Shown here in pieces: positions 49,990-63,116 of a DNA stretch of 64,000 nucleotides (its first letter is position 1; every line of letters starts with the position of its first letter). Under the pieces are notes generated by a model. That model did no database searches, was not told the origin of the DNA, and saw only the letters and a list, made by a program, of their open reading frames with translations. The translations under genes and the position numbers were made by a program. Source of the stretch: Carallia brachiata (taxonomy: Eukaryota; Streptophyta; Magnoliopsida; Malpighiales; Rhizophoraceae). The stretch is taken from positions 203,840 to 267,839 of the forward strand of contig JADCRB010000040.1 of the NCBI GenBank assembly GCA_021464245.1, given 5' to 3'.

Positions 49990-52900
49990 TCCCTGTGGAT
50001 GGAATGATGGTTGTGAGAGAGAGAGAGAGAGAGGACAGAACATTAATGTTTTTCTTTTTCAGTAGATGATAAGAGATGGAATGTGAATCTGATTAACAAA
50101 AGTCTAATGAGTAAGAACAAATATGCTTTGTGTTTAAATTGGTTTGGTTTTTCTAATAAACTAGTAGACTGTTTGAAACAAGATAATTACTTTTATTTTT
50201 AATAAAAAATTTAGCGAATTAAAAAAATAATATATGTGAGGTTGAGTTGATTTTTTTTGACCGGTTAATTTATATTTAAGAAAATTTAAACAAAAAGAAT
50301 TGACCTTGGATCTCTTATATTATATTTAAATAAAAAAGTAGGAGTAAAAGAAAATAACCGAGTAAAAAGAGAGCGAAAAAAAATAGAAATTTGAAAAATT
50401 TTATATCTTCTCAAAAAGTTAGTAGGAGGAGGGATAAAAAAAGGGATGGAAGAGAAGGAAATTAAAAATTTGTTACTTAAAAAATAGTAAAAAATTAAAG
50501 AAATTAAAATAATATATATTAAAATATAAATTTTATTTTTATAATAAAAGTACTCTATGTATATCATAAAAGAGAGAATTAATAATTTTTTTTCAAACTT
50601 TCAGAGAAATGAATCTGATAGATGAAAACAAAAATAAAAGTACAAAATATTTCTCTCTCCTATTTTCCAACATCTTCCAACCGCAAGAATTTTCACTTTT
50701 TCCTCAGACTGTGTTCTCTCTCTCTCTCTCTTCTCTTCAACCAAATACAGTATAGACTATGGATTGGACCATGAATGTAATGCCACGTAGGCAAAAGCCC
50801 TTCTAGTTTGTTTAAATTATAAAATTTTAGTGAGAAAAAAAATTATAAAAAAAAAAATTATGTGAAAATAATGAAAACGTAAAATTTTATATTTGAATTG
50901 TATGAAAAAATAATAAAAAAAAAGTGTATAAATAAAATTATAAAAATATTCTTATAAATAATTAATTAAAAAATTAAAATTATAAAAATACCACTACAAT
51001 AAAAAGAATATATTTAAATTATTTTAGTTATTATATTTTTAAATTTTTTTATTTTCCCAATTAATTTGACAGCACCTTTTTTTTATTTTTTCAATGCTTT
51101 TTCAACATTTCCAAATGTGAGAAACCATCTAGAAGTTTTTTTTTTTTTAATTTTTTTATTGACGGGGCATCTAGAAGGTTTGAATTACTGCGAAACCTTT
51201 AAACCGTGATAAAGTGAACAAGGCCGCGTATTGTGTCATACTGATAGGCAGTTGATATCTTGAGGGATGCCTCCGACCGGTTTAGTTTAAGTTGAATGGC
51301 ATCTGTTTACATAATTTAGACAAATTATTTTTAAAATTAGTCTTATTTGGGATTGTCATATTCTTTTCTTTTTTTTTTTTTTTCTAATAGCAATGAGGAG
51401 GGAAAAAAAATTAAACAAAGTATTAGGAAAATAAATGAAACCATGTAACTATCCTTAAGAATGATTATTTTAAAGACATCTGCTTGCAAAATTGAAATAT
51501 TCTCTTTTTGGGAGTTTGGGGTTGTCAACCCACTTATTGCTGTAGAGAAGCTAATTTTTAATTGAAATATTTGACAAAATTGAGACATTCAACAGAATTT
51601 ATATAAATTTCTTCATAGACATTAAGTTTTTTTAAGACAAATTTAATGTATAGTTTTATTTTGGGTTAAAACATAAAAATAACATAAATTTTACGTAAAG
51701 TAATAAATCTAATACCAATTTTAAAAAATAATATTTTGTTCATCTTGAAATTTTTTTTTACTAAATCTAACACACTGTGAAATTTTTTGAACGCAATTTA
51801 TATGTTTTGATAACGTGACAATCATACACCTCACCAAATACTAACGTATATGATTATTATGTCATCGAAACTGATAGATTCTGTTAATATAAAATCATTG
51901 CATGTTAAATTTGTTACAAAAAAATTCAAAAAAAGGTAAACTGTTATTTTTTAGAATTAATGCTGAATTTATTATTTTACACAAAATAAGTGATATTTTG
52001 TATATTAACCTTTTTATTTTTATTTTTATTTTTTTGATAAATGAAAAAAGAGTTAAATTAGGTAGACACTGATCATCATTTAACGAACGAAAAAATGGAG
52101 AAACTATTAAAATTCAGTCACCATTTTTGTTTTACTCAAGGTTTTGCTTATGAATATGGACGACTTAAATTATTTGATTATTTTGGAAGCAATAACATAT
52201 ATTATCAATAATTATGTTGAATTCCTTCGGAAAAATGGTATGCCCCATGTTGTTGGGAGGATCTCTTCTTAAAAAACACATGAATGTGTCACACAATAAG
52301 GTTTTCGCCACATATCTTCCCAAAATAGACGGACGTGGATTATTTTTCTTTTTTTTAAATTCAAAACCCAAAAACCCCTCCAAAATGTGGCTCATGATGG
52401 ATTGTTTCTTATGTTTTTCGTATGGATCACAATTTTTTTTAATAGAAACTGAATTTTTACAAAAAAAATTCTAATTAGTATTGAATGTTACCTTAATAAT
52501 ATTTAATACTACTTTCAATATAATTTTTACAATAAAAAATAAATTTTAAGTAATATTTAATGTTACTTCAAACATATTTATTATTATTCTAAATCATGAT
52601 TAAAAAAATAAAAAAAATTATTTTTTTTCGGCTAAAAGTTCAGCCAATAGTTTATCACTTATCCTTTTGGTTTTTTTTTTTAAAGAAAATCCATATCAGC
52701 CCGTTTATGTAAAAATATCCACATCAGCCTATTTTGGGACGTTTCAAGAGAGATATTTTGGGTGTATTTGTTTTGTGTAAAAAATTTTACATGAAAAAAT
52801 GTTCCTCATTTTTTGACCTATGTTTCATGTAAAATAAGTAATCAATGGAAAATTTTAGAAAAATTTTAAAATTTTTTAGGTAAAATAATGAACGTAAGTT

Positions 52901-53470
52901 ATTTTACGCGAAAAATACTAAATGTGCTTTAAGTAAATAATAAGAAAAAATTATTATTTTCACTGTAAAAATTTTTTTCTACTAATATTTTATTCAAACA
53001 AGTTATTTTTCAATAAACAAACGAACTTTTTGTGTAGAATATCATTATTTCACACAATATTGTTTTAATTAACAGTGAGAGATTGCAAAAACTTTATTAG
53101 ACCTAAATTTGGGGCTAATTCGAGCTAAAGATGCTGAGGGAACGAGCTAAGTGGAGCTAAAAAAGGATTTAGTCCAGGGCCATCTATTTAACTATGGATT
53201 TGACCAGTTACTCAAGTTCTCAAACTCTTAAACAAGCTTATTCTCAATAAATTAGATAATTTTAAATTTAGAGTTCAATCCATAATTCCTAAAAAAAGAA
53301 AAAAAATTTTAAATCTACTTTTACTTTACTAATGAAAGGAGGCAACTCCATTTGTTATAACAACTTCTATTGAGTCTATGCAACTATCCTTTTTTTTTTC
53401 CTTTGATTTCGTGTATTTTTTTTTTAATAATTCTACTTACTAATGATAACTTGATAACATGTCTATTTTC
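49990..53470. other. PAT promoter region and AT-rich intergenic DNA
   Basis: A (GA)n run at about 50018-50032 lies in the leader/promoter of the acyltransferase gene. The remaining 3.4 kb has no recognised gene. 52757-53030 has degenerate inverted ends (GGGTGTATTTGTTTTG and, from the right, GTTCGTTTGTTTATTG) like a Harbinger/hAT MITE, without a clear duplication. Confidence 0.4.
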
Positions 53471-53664
53471 TTCCAAGTAATGCTAAACATTCTAAAAATC
53501 GTGTTATGAAACATATTAAAATGTATAATTATGAAAAGAATCATTAATTTTTCTAACACTGTTAAATAAAAAAAAAGAAATAAGTTAATGATTTTTTTTA
53601 TAATTATACATTTTAAAATATTTTATGACACGATTTTTAAAATATTTAACATTACTCTTTTCTT
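53466..53664. mobile_element. Short palindromic MITE, 181 bp
   Basis: 53476-53656 is nearly one long inverted repeat: the left arm AGTAATGCTAAACATTC, TAAAAATCGTGTTATGAAAC, AAAATGTATAATTATGAA matches the reversed right arm over about 75 bp with few mismatches. TTTTCTT occurs just outside both ends (53466-53472, 53658-53664), suggesting a decayed target duplication. Non-coding; would fold into a hairpin. Confidence 0.7.
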
Positions 53665-55065
53665 GTAGCTACTTTAAACATTGGTCTATATAGCTGTGGC
53701 GTTGATTCCGCAAAATATGTATATTGGAAAATTTGACAATGTCTCAACCACGCGGAGTTTAAGACTAGAAAAGACGAATTCCTAAGTTCAAATGGAAAAA
53801 CGCGGTCAAGAACTATTCAAGTTCTTCCAATTGTTTTCAAGATTTAAACCAAAAAGAAATTTCACTTTTCTTGTTGACTCTTGTTTTTTTAGTACAATAC
53901 ACAAATAATTTTATATTATGTTAATTATATTATTATTATTATTTAATTTTAATTAAATATATTAAATATTAATAGTTATATATACTTAAAATTAAATTAA
54001 ATTAATTTTTATATTTATCTGAATTAAATTAGAAATTTAATACAGTTGTTACAATTTCACAAATGATAATAACAAAGTCAAAACGTTGAAACCCTTTCGT
54101 CAAGCAACAGAAGAAAGCTTTCTTGTAAGGACCAAAGGCTGCAGCAGTTTCTAATTAGCTATACGATCGAACCCTATCAACGGACTCACATAGTTTTTAT
54201 TTTACGAGCCAAGTTAAACCAAGTACAATTATGCTTTATTCTAAAGGTTCCATTAGGAGGACAGAAGCCAGAATTGTCAATAATGTAACCAGAGTACATA
54301 TTTGTGCAACCAGACTAGTAAAATATACAATAAAAAATTATCACAGTATTTTTTGTTGCACAAAAAATCAATTCTGTTACACAAATATATCCCTTAGTTG
54401 CATTATATACACTCTTCTGTCTACCTCCTTATGTCCTCCAATATTTTCCCTTATTTCTAATGATAAGTACAATTATGGTGGCACGAAAGGTCATGATTGT
54501 GCATAATTTCATTAATTGATGTAGTTTTGATGAAAAAAGTGGCAATTCGTTAACATGCATGGTTTAAATGAAATAAAGACCAACTGGTTTAATGATATAC
54601 CATTATACGATGTCGTTATATATCTTAATTAGCACTTTATCATAAAGGGAAAATCCTATGGCAAGCTTCTCCTTTAACAAAACAAATTTATTTTCATACT
54701 TTTAAATTTTTCTTTATCATCTTAATCTTACAAACTCTTTTTACCCTCTATAAAATCGACATGAAAATAAAATCAACAACATTGATACATTTAAATTATC
54801 ACAAAAAATATTATAAAAATTGAATTAATATAAAAACAAAACTCCAACTTTGTTATTTGTAATGAATACAACACTACTTTTAAAAAATAACGAATCATAT
54901 TCTGTAAAATTTTTTCGCTAAAAATCAGACACTAGATTGCCTGATAAATTCTATTAGTCATGATGACATGACATGTAGTTATAGACCCCCTAAAGAAGTG
55001 AACGAAAAATAAAGAGGCTCGTAGAACTAAACCACCATTTGACCTGTTGAGTTAAACCACCATTA
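53665..55065. other. AT-rich intergenic DNA, nothing recognised
   Basis: A plus-strand frame at 54231-54506 has no domain or splice context. No repeat boundary found. Confidence 0.45.
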
Positions 55066-55315
55066 GACCCATGGTTTAGTTGGTAAGAGATTTGGACGGT
55101 CACCTTTGAGGATGTAGGTTCGTTTGAGGATGTACGTTCGAGACTTGCCAAATTTAAATTGTAAGACTCAACTTATAGTTTACTGTTTTGATATAAAGTA
55201 TGTCATAATTATTAAGGCATACTGTAATTATCTGAATTTTTCACGTTCTTTTTGTTATAGAATGACAATACTCTTTAGGAGAACTATAAGACGTCATCCC
55301 ACATTTTAATTATTT
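55066..55315 (+). mobile_element. Probable tRNA-derived SINE
   Basis: TGGTTTAGTTGG at 55072-55083 fits the pol III A box and CGTTCGAGACT at 55135-55145 fits the B box, about 50 bp apart as in SINE heads. A small internal duplication (GGATGTAGGTTCG / GGATGTACGTTCG) precedes the B box. The 3' limit and target duplication are not clear. The sequence does not fold as an intact tRNA, so it is not a tRNA gene. Confidence 0.45.
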
Positions 55316-55319
55316 TTAC

Positions 55320-56225
55320 CCAAAAGAAGCTCATTGGACACTTCATATCACATCATACTAATTCGCTGTTTGAGCCATATAATTTCTAACTCAAACACAT
55401 TCTCTTTATTAGAAGTTACAAAGTGAAAAAAAATCATTGATCAAGTTTTAATCCAAGTTCAACTGTCCAGGAGGCCATCAAGGAAGCAAACGTATGGAAA
55501 AATCCTACGCCTGTTACTCTGTTAAGAAAACCTTCTGCTTATTCGACGAGATTAAGTCGGACGTCTACTTGGGCACAACCAAATAATTCTGATGATGGCT
55601 GTTCAAGGTTCATCCTTCCCAGCCCCGGATAATTTCACATTTTCAAACCCCATTGTGTTTTTCTTTTTTCTTTTTTTTTTTTTAAAAATTCCTTTACCGT
55701 CTTCTGCCTTGAATCAGTTTTAAAGGACGACGGATTTTAGTAATTTGCAATTGGTAGTGCAACTCGATCCAGGGCAAGATTTCTGTCAATGCACTTCTCA
55801 TTTTGACATTGCGTTCCCTAATGTTTAGAAGTTGATGTACCGTACTCACTTCCAAGTTCTAATAGGTTGACTGGTGCTGGAGAAGAAAGAAAGGGCTTCT
55901 ACAGAGTGGGGACAGCTTTTGTGGAGCAGCTGCTCACCACCCACATCTCTTGCTCGGATCACCAATCTTAATGACTCGAAGTCTCGAACAATGACGCCCT
56001 AAGTCGAGGTGGTGAACAGCATCAAAGAAACAGAAAATAACACTGATGTCCTGCTAAACACATTTGATCCTTTCTAGCTTCCTAAAATGACCTATTTCCC
56101 TGTCGGGCGATCGAAAGACAAGCATAATAGCCATGCTCATGTATTAAGATCTGCATGTTTGTACAATGATGTGTGCACAAAGCAGCTAGAATCATGTTCC
56201 TAGCAAAATAGTTAATGGTTATCAT
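55320..56225. other. Intergenic DNA, no gene recognised
   Basis: No domain-bearing frame. The base composition is more balanced from about 55440, but I see no exon with good splice borders. Confidence 0.4.
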
Positions 56226-56228
56226 TCA

Positions 56229-56372
56229 CGCTTGTCTCATTAGCGAATGGCTCATATAATGCCATTGTTTGTACTGATAACTAAAGTTTGTATGATTAGC
56301 TAATGGCTCATATAATTCAGTTGTTTGTACTGATAACTAAAGTTTGTGTCATTAGCTAATGGCTCATTTAAT
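56229..56372. repeat. 56-bp tandem repeat, about 2.6 copies
   Basis: ATTAGCTAATGGCTCATAT recurs at 56239, 56295 and 56351, and TTGTTTGTACTGATAACTAA between them. Confidence 0.9.
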
Positions 56373-56569
56373 TTCGTCACTTCAAAATACATTCAAGTTA
56401 AAGCCAAAGAAAGATAGGAGAAAGCTCCCAGCATGCCCCTTTGGAATGACAACAACAGGGCCAGCACCTGGAAATCCAGAACCAAAGATCCATATTTCTA
56501 GGAGCCAATTGGAGCAGATACAACAGACTAGCATCCATTAAATTGGAGGCTTGACAGATATCAAGCGTA

Positions 56570-56850
56570 GGTAACTCAAAAAATCAATTGTATGTAGACG
56601 GAATACATGAAAGGCATCACCAAAAATGTCCATTAATAAGGAAATGAACTGATTCTGGTTGCCTGATTACGCTAATGCTGAAACTCGGATGCAGACATGA
56701 TGTGAAAACAATAATGATACGACATTCCCACCAAAGGGCTAAGTGATGCAATTCCAAATCCCAGTTTCGAATTAAAATCAGCAGCATGTATTTGGATAGA
56801 TCAATCTTTTATGAGTTCCAATATACTCGTATATGAAGGGAGTCGAAAGA
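56570..56850 (-). pseudogene. Partial duplicate of the PBF1 3' end
   Basis: The segment 56570-56850 matches 57365-57660 at an offset of about 795 bp: shared GTTGCCTGAT, GTGATGCAATTCC and TTTGGATAGATCAATCTTTT followed by TGAGTTCCA. The matched region covers the end of PBF1 exon 7 and the sequence past its stop. In the copy the exon end is damaged (GAGTATATTGGAACTCATAA instead of GAATATATGGAACTCAGAA). It is a tandem duplicate fragment, not a gene. Confidence 0.7.
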
Positions 56851-57017
56851 AGCAGAATAAGCAAAGCTAACCAACACATATATAAGCATAAAGAAATAAC
56901 AGTAAATGAAATCCAAAAGCATGCCAGTAAAATGGAAACCCTGGACTTGAATTAGGCGGGTCCTGGCATTGTGCCCATTCTACAGTAACCCCATTTTCGT
57001 CTCTCATTCTATTTTCA

Positions 57018-57090
57018 ACCCCACCACCCCCAATACCCCCCAGCACACCCCCCTTCCCCCCGGGCGGGCCCCCGGCCCACCCCCCCGGCC
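57018..57090. other. C-rich tract (G-rich on minus strand), G-quadruplex potential
   Basis: Repeated runs of three to seven C in about 75 bp, with almost no A or T, in AT-rich surroundings. On the minus strand this gives many closely spaced G-runs. The glycine-rich frame it creates is an artefact. Confidence 0.7.
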
Positions 57091-57595
57091 AAAAAATAAT
57101 CTTCACAGGGTTTCTAAGTTGCAACCATATTTATTTTAGCAACGTATTTTAGTCAATTATTTTCCCCAAACTGAACTGATAATCTCAGTTCAAATTTTCA
57201 GCAATTCAATGTTAAATTTTCAGCAATGATTCTTGATCTTGTTTATGCGTACACATATCCAGTGATATTGTGTCCACAGCAGTTAATTTGGCAGGTCAAC
57301 TGCAGAAAGACACTAATTTAAAATACCAAAGTCCGTTAAATTGCAGAGCAAACAGATCTCAACAGTAACAAATTCTGAAGATCAACTGTGTATAGACTGG
57401 AAACAAGATAGGCCAACAATGTTCATTAATAAGGACAACAAACTGATTTAGTTGCCTGATCATGCGGTAATCAACGTGCCGACACCCTGAAACAACCATC
57501 ACATCACATGCCTTACATAAGCCAGCCACCAAGGGCATGTGATGCAATTCCGAAGTCCACCTTCTAGTACCGTTGGCAATATATGTTTGGATAGA

Positions 57596-58298
57596 TCAAT
57601 CTTTTCTGAGTTCCATATATTCACGCCGAATACCGTCAGCATTCAGGATGACAATTTCAAGCTTGTCTCCCTGCATGAACAACATAAGATGTTAACAAGA
57701 AAAATATATATGAACTACTCAGAAAAGAGATTGAGTAACCAAGCAAATTAATGCTCCCCCTTTTTCCCACCACCCCCCCGCAGCATTTGTGTAAGTATGT
57801 GTAACTGTGACCGTCGATCTCTCCCTGTGCAACTGGTAAAGTCGTATCTTCTATCTTTCCTTACGCGACAATTAGAAAGAAGATATCTGATTGCTATGCT
57901 GCAAAAGTAAATCGAAACTTACTGTGTATATATCTCTCTCAGTTGCAGATGCAAAAACAGTTTTAACCAAATCAATTGCTTCCAGCTCTGAAAGTGGTGT
58001 CACTGCATCCTGCACAGACAAGAAGATTTCAATGTAGGTAACATGAAATTGTTTGAAAGATTCCCAGTAACAAAGACTGTAAGCCTCGGTCAAAAAAAAA
58101 AAACCAAAGACTGTAAGCCAAGAGGGTAAACCTGGGCAGGCAATAAAAGGGGGCTAGGCGACTTCAATTGGTTGTCTAGGAATGGCATTATGAGTGTAGA
58201 ACCAGACCCCTGGGCACTGTATCCAACCCTCTCGTATGAACCAACAGCATCATAAGTGTATACGCAACCCTTTCCTAGTTTTGGAAAACAGAACATCA

Positions 58299-58339
<41 letters not shown>

Positions 58340-60017
58340 TGGGGGGGGGGGGGTTGTTCAGGCTGTCAGGCAAACAGGCGAGGAAGAGGGGAGAGGGAGA
58401 GCAAAAGAATTGTAATTGCCTCTTTGACTTCTATGAATTTACCTTCATTATCAAGGCCGCCCAAGACATTAAAAGCATAATAAGGAAAGAAGCGTTTGTA
58501 GTAGAGGGTATTAGAGAGTAGTTGAGCCATCGCGGGGCAGCTCATTTGCTTGTTGTGTTGATGTTGGTAGATCTGAATTTTCAAAACATCAACAAATGAT
58601 GGTACCAGGCGTCATAAAAACTGAATTCTGGAAAGTAATATGGTCTAAAGAGATGGCAGTAATGAGGTATTGCATGATTATGCAGTTAATGGTAATCACT
58701 TTAAATAACTTTTGAGAAGAGAATTCTCACATAAAAAGTGAACAAGCAGCTTAGTATTTTCAAAAACATACCAAGTGCCTAGAAGCCAACACCTTCTGCA
58801 GGGCCTTCACATCAGCTTGAAAACCAGAAGAGGCCATTATGGCCTTGTCTGCCCTGAAGACAACAAAGTACGTTGAGACAGAGTCTTAAACAACAACAGC
58901 AGAAACGAAAAACAAACAAGCAAAAAAAATGAGACCCACGTTGACTGGTAGGCACTGGCACCTTCCAGAACACATTCAGCCCTTACTCCATAAGAACACC
59001 AACAATCAAGTAAAATGAGGAAAATATGGGGTTTGAAATTGATTTCCATCAAACTAGGCTCACAATGGAGTTGAGTGGAAATTTGACTAGGATAAGTGGA
59101 TAATCAAGACAAGCATCCCGGGAAAAAGAGCTCATTTAACGAAGGGCAAGAGAGTGGAAATCAGAAATCTTAACCTGCAAATGTCTAGCAATCAGATAAT
59201 AACAACTGGCAGTCATCCCAACAAGTTATTGTTCCATAGAGGAACTCTTAAAGAAGCACAACATGTATCAGTTATCAGTTCCAGGCTTCCTCCCTACCAG
59301 AAGCAGCTATGGAGATTATTGCGATGACAGTTGGTCTAGGAAAACATGGAAGATCATGCTTAGGGTACCTTGCCTAAAAGGGACAAATACTTTTTAATAG
59401 AAATCCCATCATCCTCAGAGGATGTTATATGTTATTGGGAAGAAAAGAATAAATAACACCAAAATGGAGCCAAATTTCAAAACATCACTCGTCAATCCAT
59501 CTGCCAACACAGACCCAAAATTGTTATTTGATGCATCAATGAAACCCAAGAACAACCAATCAGGTCAAACCCCAAATTCCCAATTTTCCCCTCAAGTAGC
59601 ACGAATACCCAACAACACAAAAAGAATTAAAAAGAGTGCTCAAAAACCAACCAACAAAGCAAACCCACTTCACTTGGGGGAGGGGAGTAAAAAAAAAAAA
59701 AAAAAAAAACAAAGGCAGGGAGACCTGAATTCAGGGAGGGAAGGAAAGACATACAGCTTACAGATTTTGGAGTAATCGCGGGTGAGAATGCTGTAACCGG
59801 TGGACATTCGAGTATCTGCTGCAATTACTGCGTAATCTGCTCCTGCAATCGCAACGCACGTTCTGCCAAAATAACACACAGACAACCGAAACGATTAGAT
59901 TACCTCATAACAACATACCCATAATAAACAAAACAAAAAAAAAAAAAAATCGTATTAGGAATAGGATCACCCTCCATTGTTGTCGTAAGGAGACCAGTTG
60001 GCTTGTTGCTTTGTCAT
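57596..60017 (-). CDS. PBF1: 20S proteasome subunit beta type-1 (beta-6), 223 aa, intact
   Basis: A non-catalytic beta-ring subunit of the 20S core particle. Seven exons, all GT-AG and in phase without correction: 60017-59971, 59862-59755, 58853-58772, 58572-58443, 58274-58132, 58009-57923 and 57670-57596, giving 224 codons. The start [20 protein letters not shown] is short, as in plant PBF1. The beta-fold core reads [20 protein letters not shown], then [39 protein letters not shown] and GYSAQGSGS, ending REYMELRKD. There is no propeptide Thr1 nucleophile, as expected for beta-6. The length equals that of the Arabidopsis homologue. It works with the other 20S subunits encoded elsewhere. Odd point: intron 4 is only 168 nt and mostly simple sequence. 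Confidence 0.96.
58301..58353. repeat. (TA)n followed by a 13-base G run in PBF1 intron 4
   Basis: About 17 TA units run into T5 and then 13 consecutive G. It fills a third of the 168-nt intron 58275-58442, upstream of the acceptor on the transcribed strand. Confidence 0.95.
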
Positions 60018-60253
60018 GGCGTATTGAAGAGCAGACAGCGTAGACTGACGACTTGGGGAAAGTTATGAAATTCCAACGTTAAATTGAAGTGAAACTCTCT
60101 GAGAACGCAGCCTCAGTTTCTAGGTTTTATGTCCTCGTCTCGTCTGTCTTCGGCTTCAAGACAGAAGGCATCCAGAGAAGCCTGCAGCCAAACGATGCCG
60201 TATGAAATCCCTTTTAGTAAACGCGGTCGTTTCGAAGGGATGGTGTTAGCCTG

Positions 60254-60482
60254 TTAATTTATTAGCATTTCTATTCTCTTACGTAATGATTCATATTAGA
60301 ATGTCATAATTTTAGCTAAATTTCAAATTAATCATGTATATAATCCAATTAGAGGGTATGAAAATTTTGTAAGTAAGCATCTCTAACATAGGGGCACAAA
60401 TAAGCGATTGCACAAAATAGGGACAACGACATCCAATACAATTGGATCAAAAGCCAAGCACAATTTAAATTGTAAGATTGTG
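60254..60482. repeat. Direct repeat pair, left copy (~229 bp)
   Basis: Matches 63117-63346 along its length with roughly 85% identity by eye, for example AATTTATTAGCATTTCTATT and AATTAGAGGGTATGAAAAT. See the right copy. Confidence 0.85.
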
Positions 60483-63116
60483 AATTATCTAAGGATTCAT
60501 CGATTTTTTAATTGCTTACAATGTTTCCTACCTTGTTATCAATTATATTTCTTACAAAATAGCCTTCAATTGTTTCAATATTAACAAAACTTAAATTAAC
60601 AACTTTACTTTAACTTAAAAACAAATTATTTTACAATTTTAATCTTATAAACTAAATGTTTCAATGAAATTTTGCATTTTAATCTTTTGGTTTAAAAAAA
60701 AAAAAAAAATTTGGCTTCAGCTCATAATTTGAGAAACTTCCCTTAGCAAAATTATTGAATAGACTTGTTCTATCATCTTCTTTATAATTTGTGGAGGCTA
60801 CAACAATTGATAGTTAAAATTAGAAACTTATCATGAGCTTGTCAATGCTCCATAGAAAAAGCAAACTGCAAATGTGGTTAAGATGATAGGAATAAAGCAA
60901 TTAGGCACCAATTTTATCTTTTTTTTTTTTTCTGTTGCAAATGATAAAAATTAATTTTCAAATTGCAAATAAAATAGTCTTTAGACTGTGCTATGGGAAA
61001 ACAATCAAAAGTTACTAAAAATAAGGATATACCATGGATAAAAATTAAATTTACATGAAAAAAATTTAAATTGAATATCTCATGTCTTGTGGAAAAATGA
61101 AATATATGCAACGAGCAAATTGTAATTGAGAAATAATAAATTAGAATCTAAGAACCTAATGGTACAATATGAAGCATCTCAAAATGTAAATGTAAGGATT
61201 CAAGCAAATTTTTTTTTTCTTATGTGCATTAATAATCACAATATCATATGATATAATAGTATCTCCACGTGAAAGTGAATTTCAATTTGATCAATGACTT
61301 ACCATAAGAAAAACAGAAAAATGAGATGTTAGCTCCACAATCATTTTTTGGTAAATTGTTGATCGACTAGAACTGATCTTCAAATTTAACGTTTTTACTT
61401 CAACTAGAATCAAGTTCTAATCAGATCAATGATTTACCAGAAAATAAAATATTGATATCTTATTTCTTCAATTAATTTTTTGGTAAATCACCGACTGACT
61501 AAAAATCACTTCCAATTCTTTGCGCCAACTCTAATCTTAATCTAAGAGACCTTTCTATGCTTAATAAGAGCCAAGATGTGTACTACTTATATAGGACAAT
61601 ATAAGTGCTACAATGTATGATATGTTTCTCTTTATTTAGAATAAAACTTGAAGGAGAAATAAAATCCACCTTATAAGCTAATTACATTGATTATATTTTA
61701 AATAGAAATTTCTCTTCAAGTGGATAAAGTCAAGATAGTTCACGTATTTTAAATGCAACAAGTTTTACGCAATATTTTCTACCTTTACTCCATGTTTAAT
61801 GAAGTGAGCATACATGAAAAGTTGATTTTATTTTCTCAATCAGGGCTCTTCCTGTTGTATATTTTTTGTTAATGGTAAATGGCGCTAACTAACATAATTA
61901 GTTAAACGAAGATGAATTTTACGTTTTCTAAAAGAAAAAACCTATAGTAGGACTAATAAATTGGAGTTCAGTGGGTTAAGCGTAATATGGATAATTTGGC
62001 TTAGACTTATAATTTACTACCCAATTGGACTCATCTAAATTGCATAATTTTTCTTTTGCCTTTATTCTACGTAATCAATTTCACTATTTTAACTTGGCAT
62101 AATATGAGTTCTAATAATTTATCTTGTATGATTTGACGCTAGGTTAGATTTGAAATAAAAAATCCTATAGAACATTTGTCATTAATTAAATGTCGTGTTT
62201 CATTTGTGAAAATTTGCAAAATTCAAGGTTTATTTATACATTTAGCCTATAAATAACAACTTTAATTTAAATTTAATAAAAAATCCATAAATGTAGGTTT
62301 AGTTCTTTATATACTACATTACTTCTTCAAGTGCTTAGGTCTTGCAGAGCACGAGTGAGAGAGCTCAAGTTTCAGTTGAAGTCAATTAATTAAAAAACCA
62401 AAACGGACAACAAAATTATTAGAAAAGGCATTTGATCAAAGAGGATCTACAAGAGCCACTATTTTCTTCACTCTATTTGAGCTGCCTTCATAAGTTGTTT
62501 ACCCACAAAATTGTATATATATATATTTGTTTTTTTTAAATTAATCTTTTCTTTTGTTTAATGAATCATAATTACAAAACATGAGATAAATCTCTTGTTT
62601 CTATAAACCCTTTCATTCATTTGCCTTTAAGTACAATTTTAACATACTTAATTTAAAGAAAGCAAAGAGACTTTCACAATAAAAAAAAAAAAACAAAAAC
62701 AAAAACAAAAGAAAAGAAAAGAAAAGAAAAGAAAGAAAAAGCTAGACCTTTATTTGGCATAAAAATTTGCATAATGAATCACTTCCAATACAACTACCTT
62801 ATGTTTTAATTAAGTCTAACCATAACTATCATTTTTTGAGGTTAGGCTTCCCATAACTACCTTAGATTAATGTTTAACCATCGATAGGAAAAACACTAAT
62901 CATATAAGATAATGTATGTTTGATAATTTTACATATTATGCGCAATAAATTTTTATACGGTGCATAGAATAAATAATTGCACGGGAAGCCTATAAAAGTA
63001 GAGAATGGTTAGAAATCATCAGATGACACAAATGTGCAAGTAAATTGTGTACTTGACAATAACTATAAAGTCATGTTATTCACTGCTCAAGCTTTTTTCA
63101 AAATTAAATTAGATCG
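60483..63116. other. AT-rich DNA between the two direct repeats
   Basis: About 2.6 kb with no gene recognised. Two diverged tandem segments lie at about 61280-61400 and 61420-61520 (GATCAATGAyTTACCA, TTTTTTGGTAAATyr). AAAAG/AAAAC-rich simple sequence is at 62686-62740. Confidence 0.5.

Noticed and set aside
55072..55145. tRNA gene
   Set aside because: A and B box motifs are present, but the arms do not pair into a cloverleaf and an internal duplication interrupts it; SINE is a better call.
56867..57124. Gly/Pro-rich minus-strand open frame
   Set aside because: Produced by the C-rich tract at 57018-57090.
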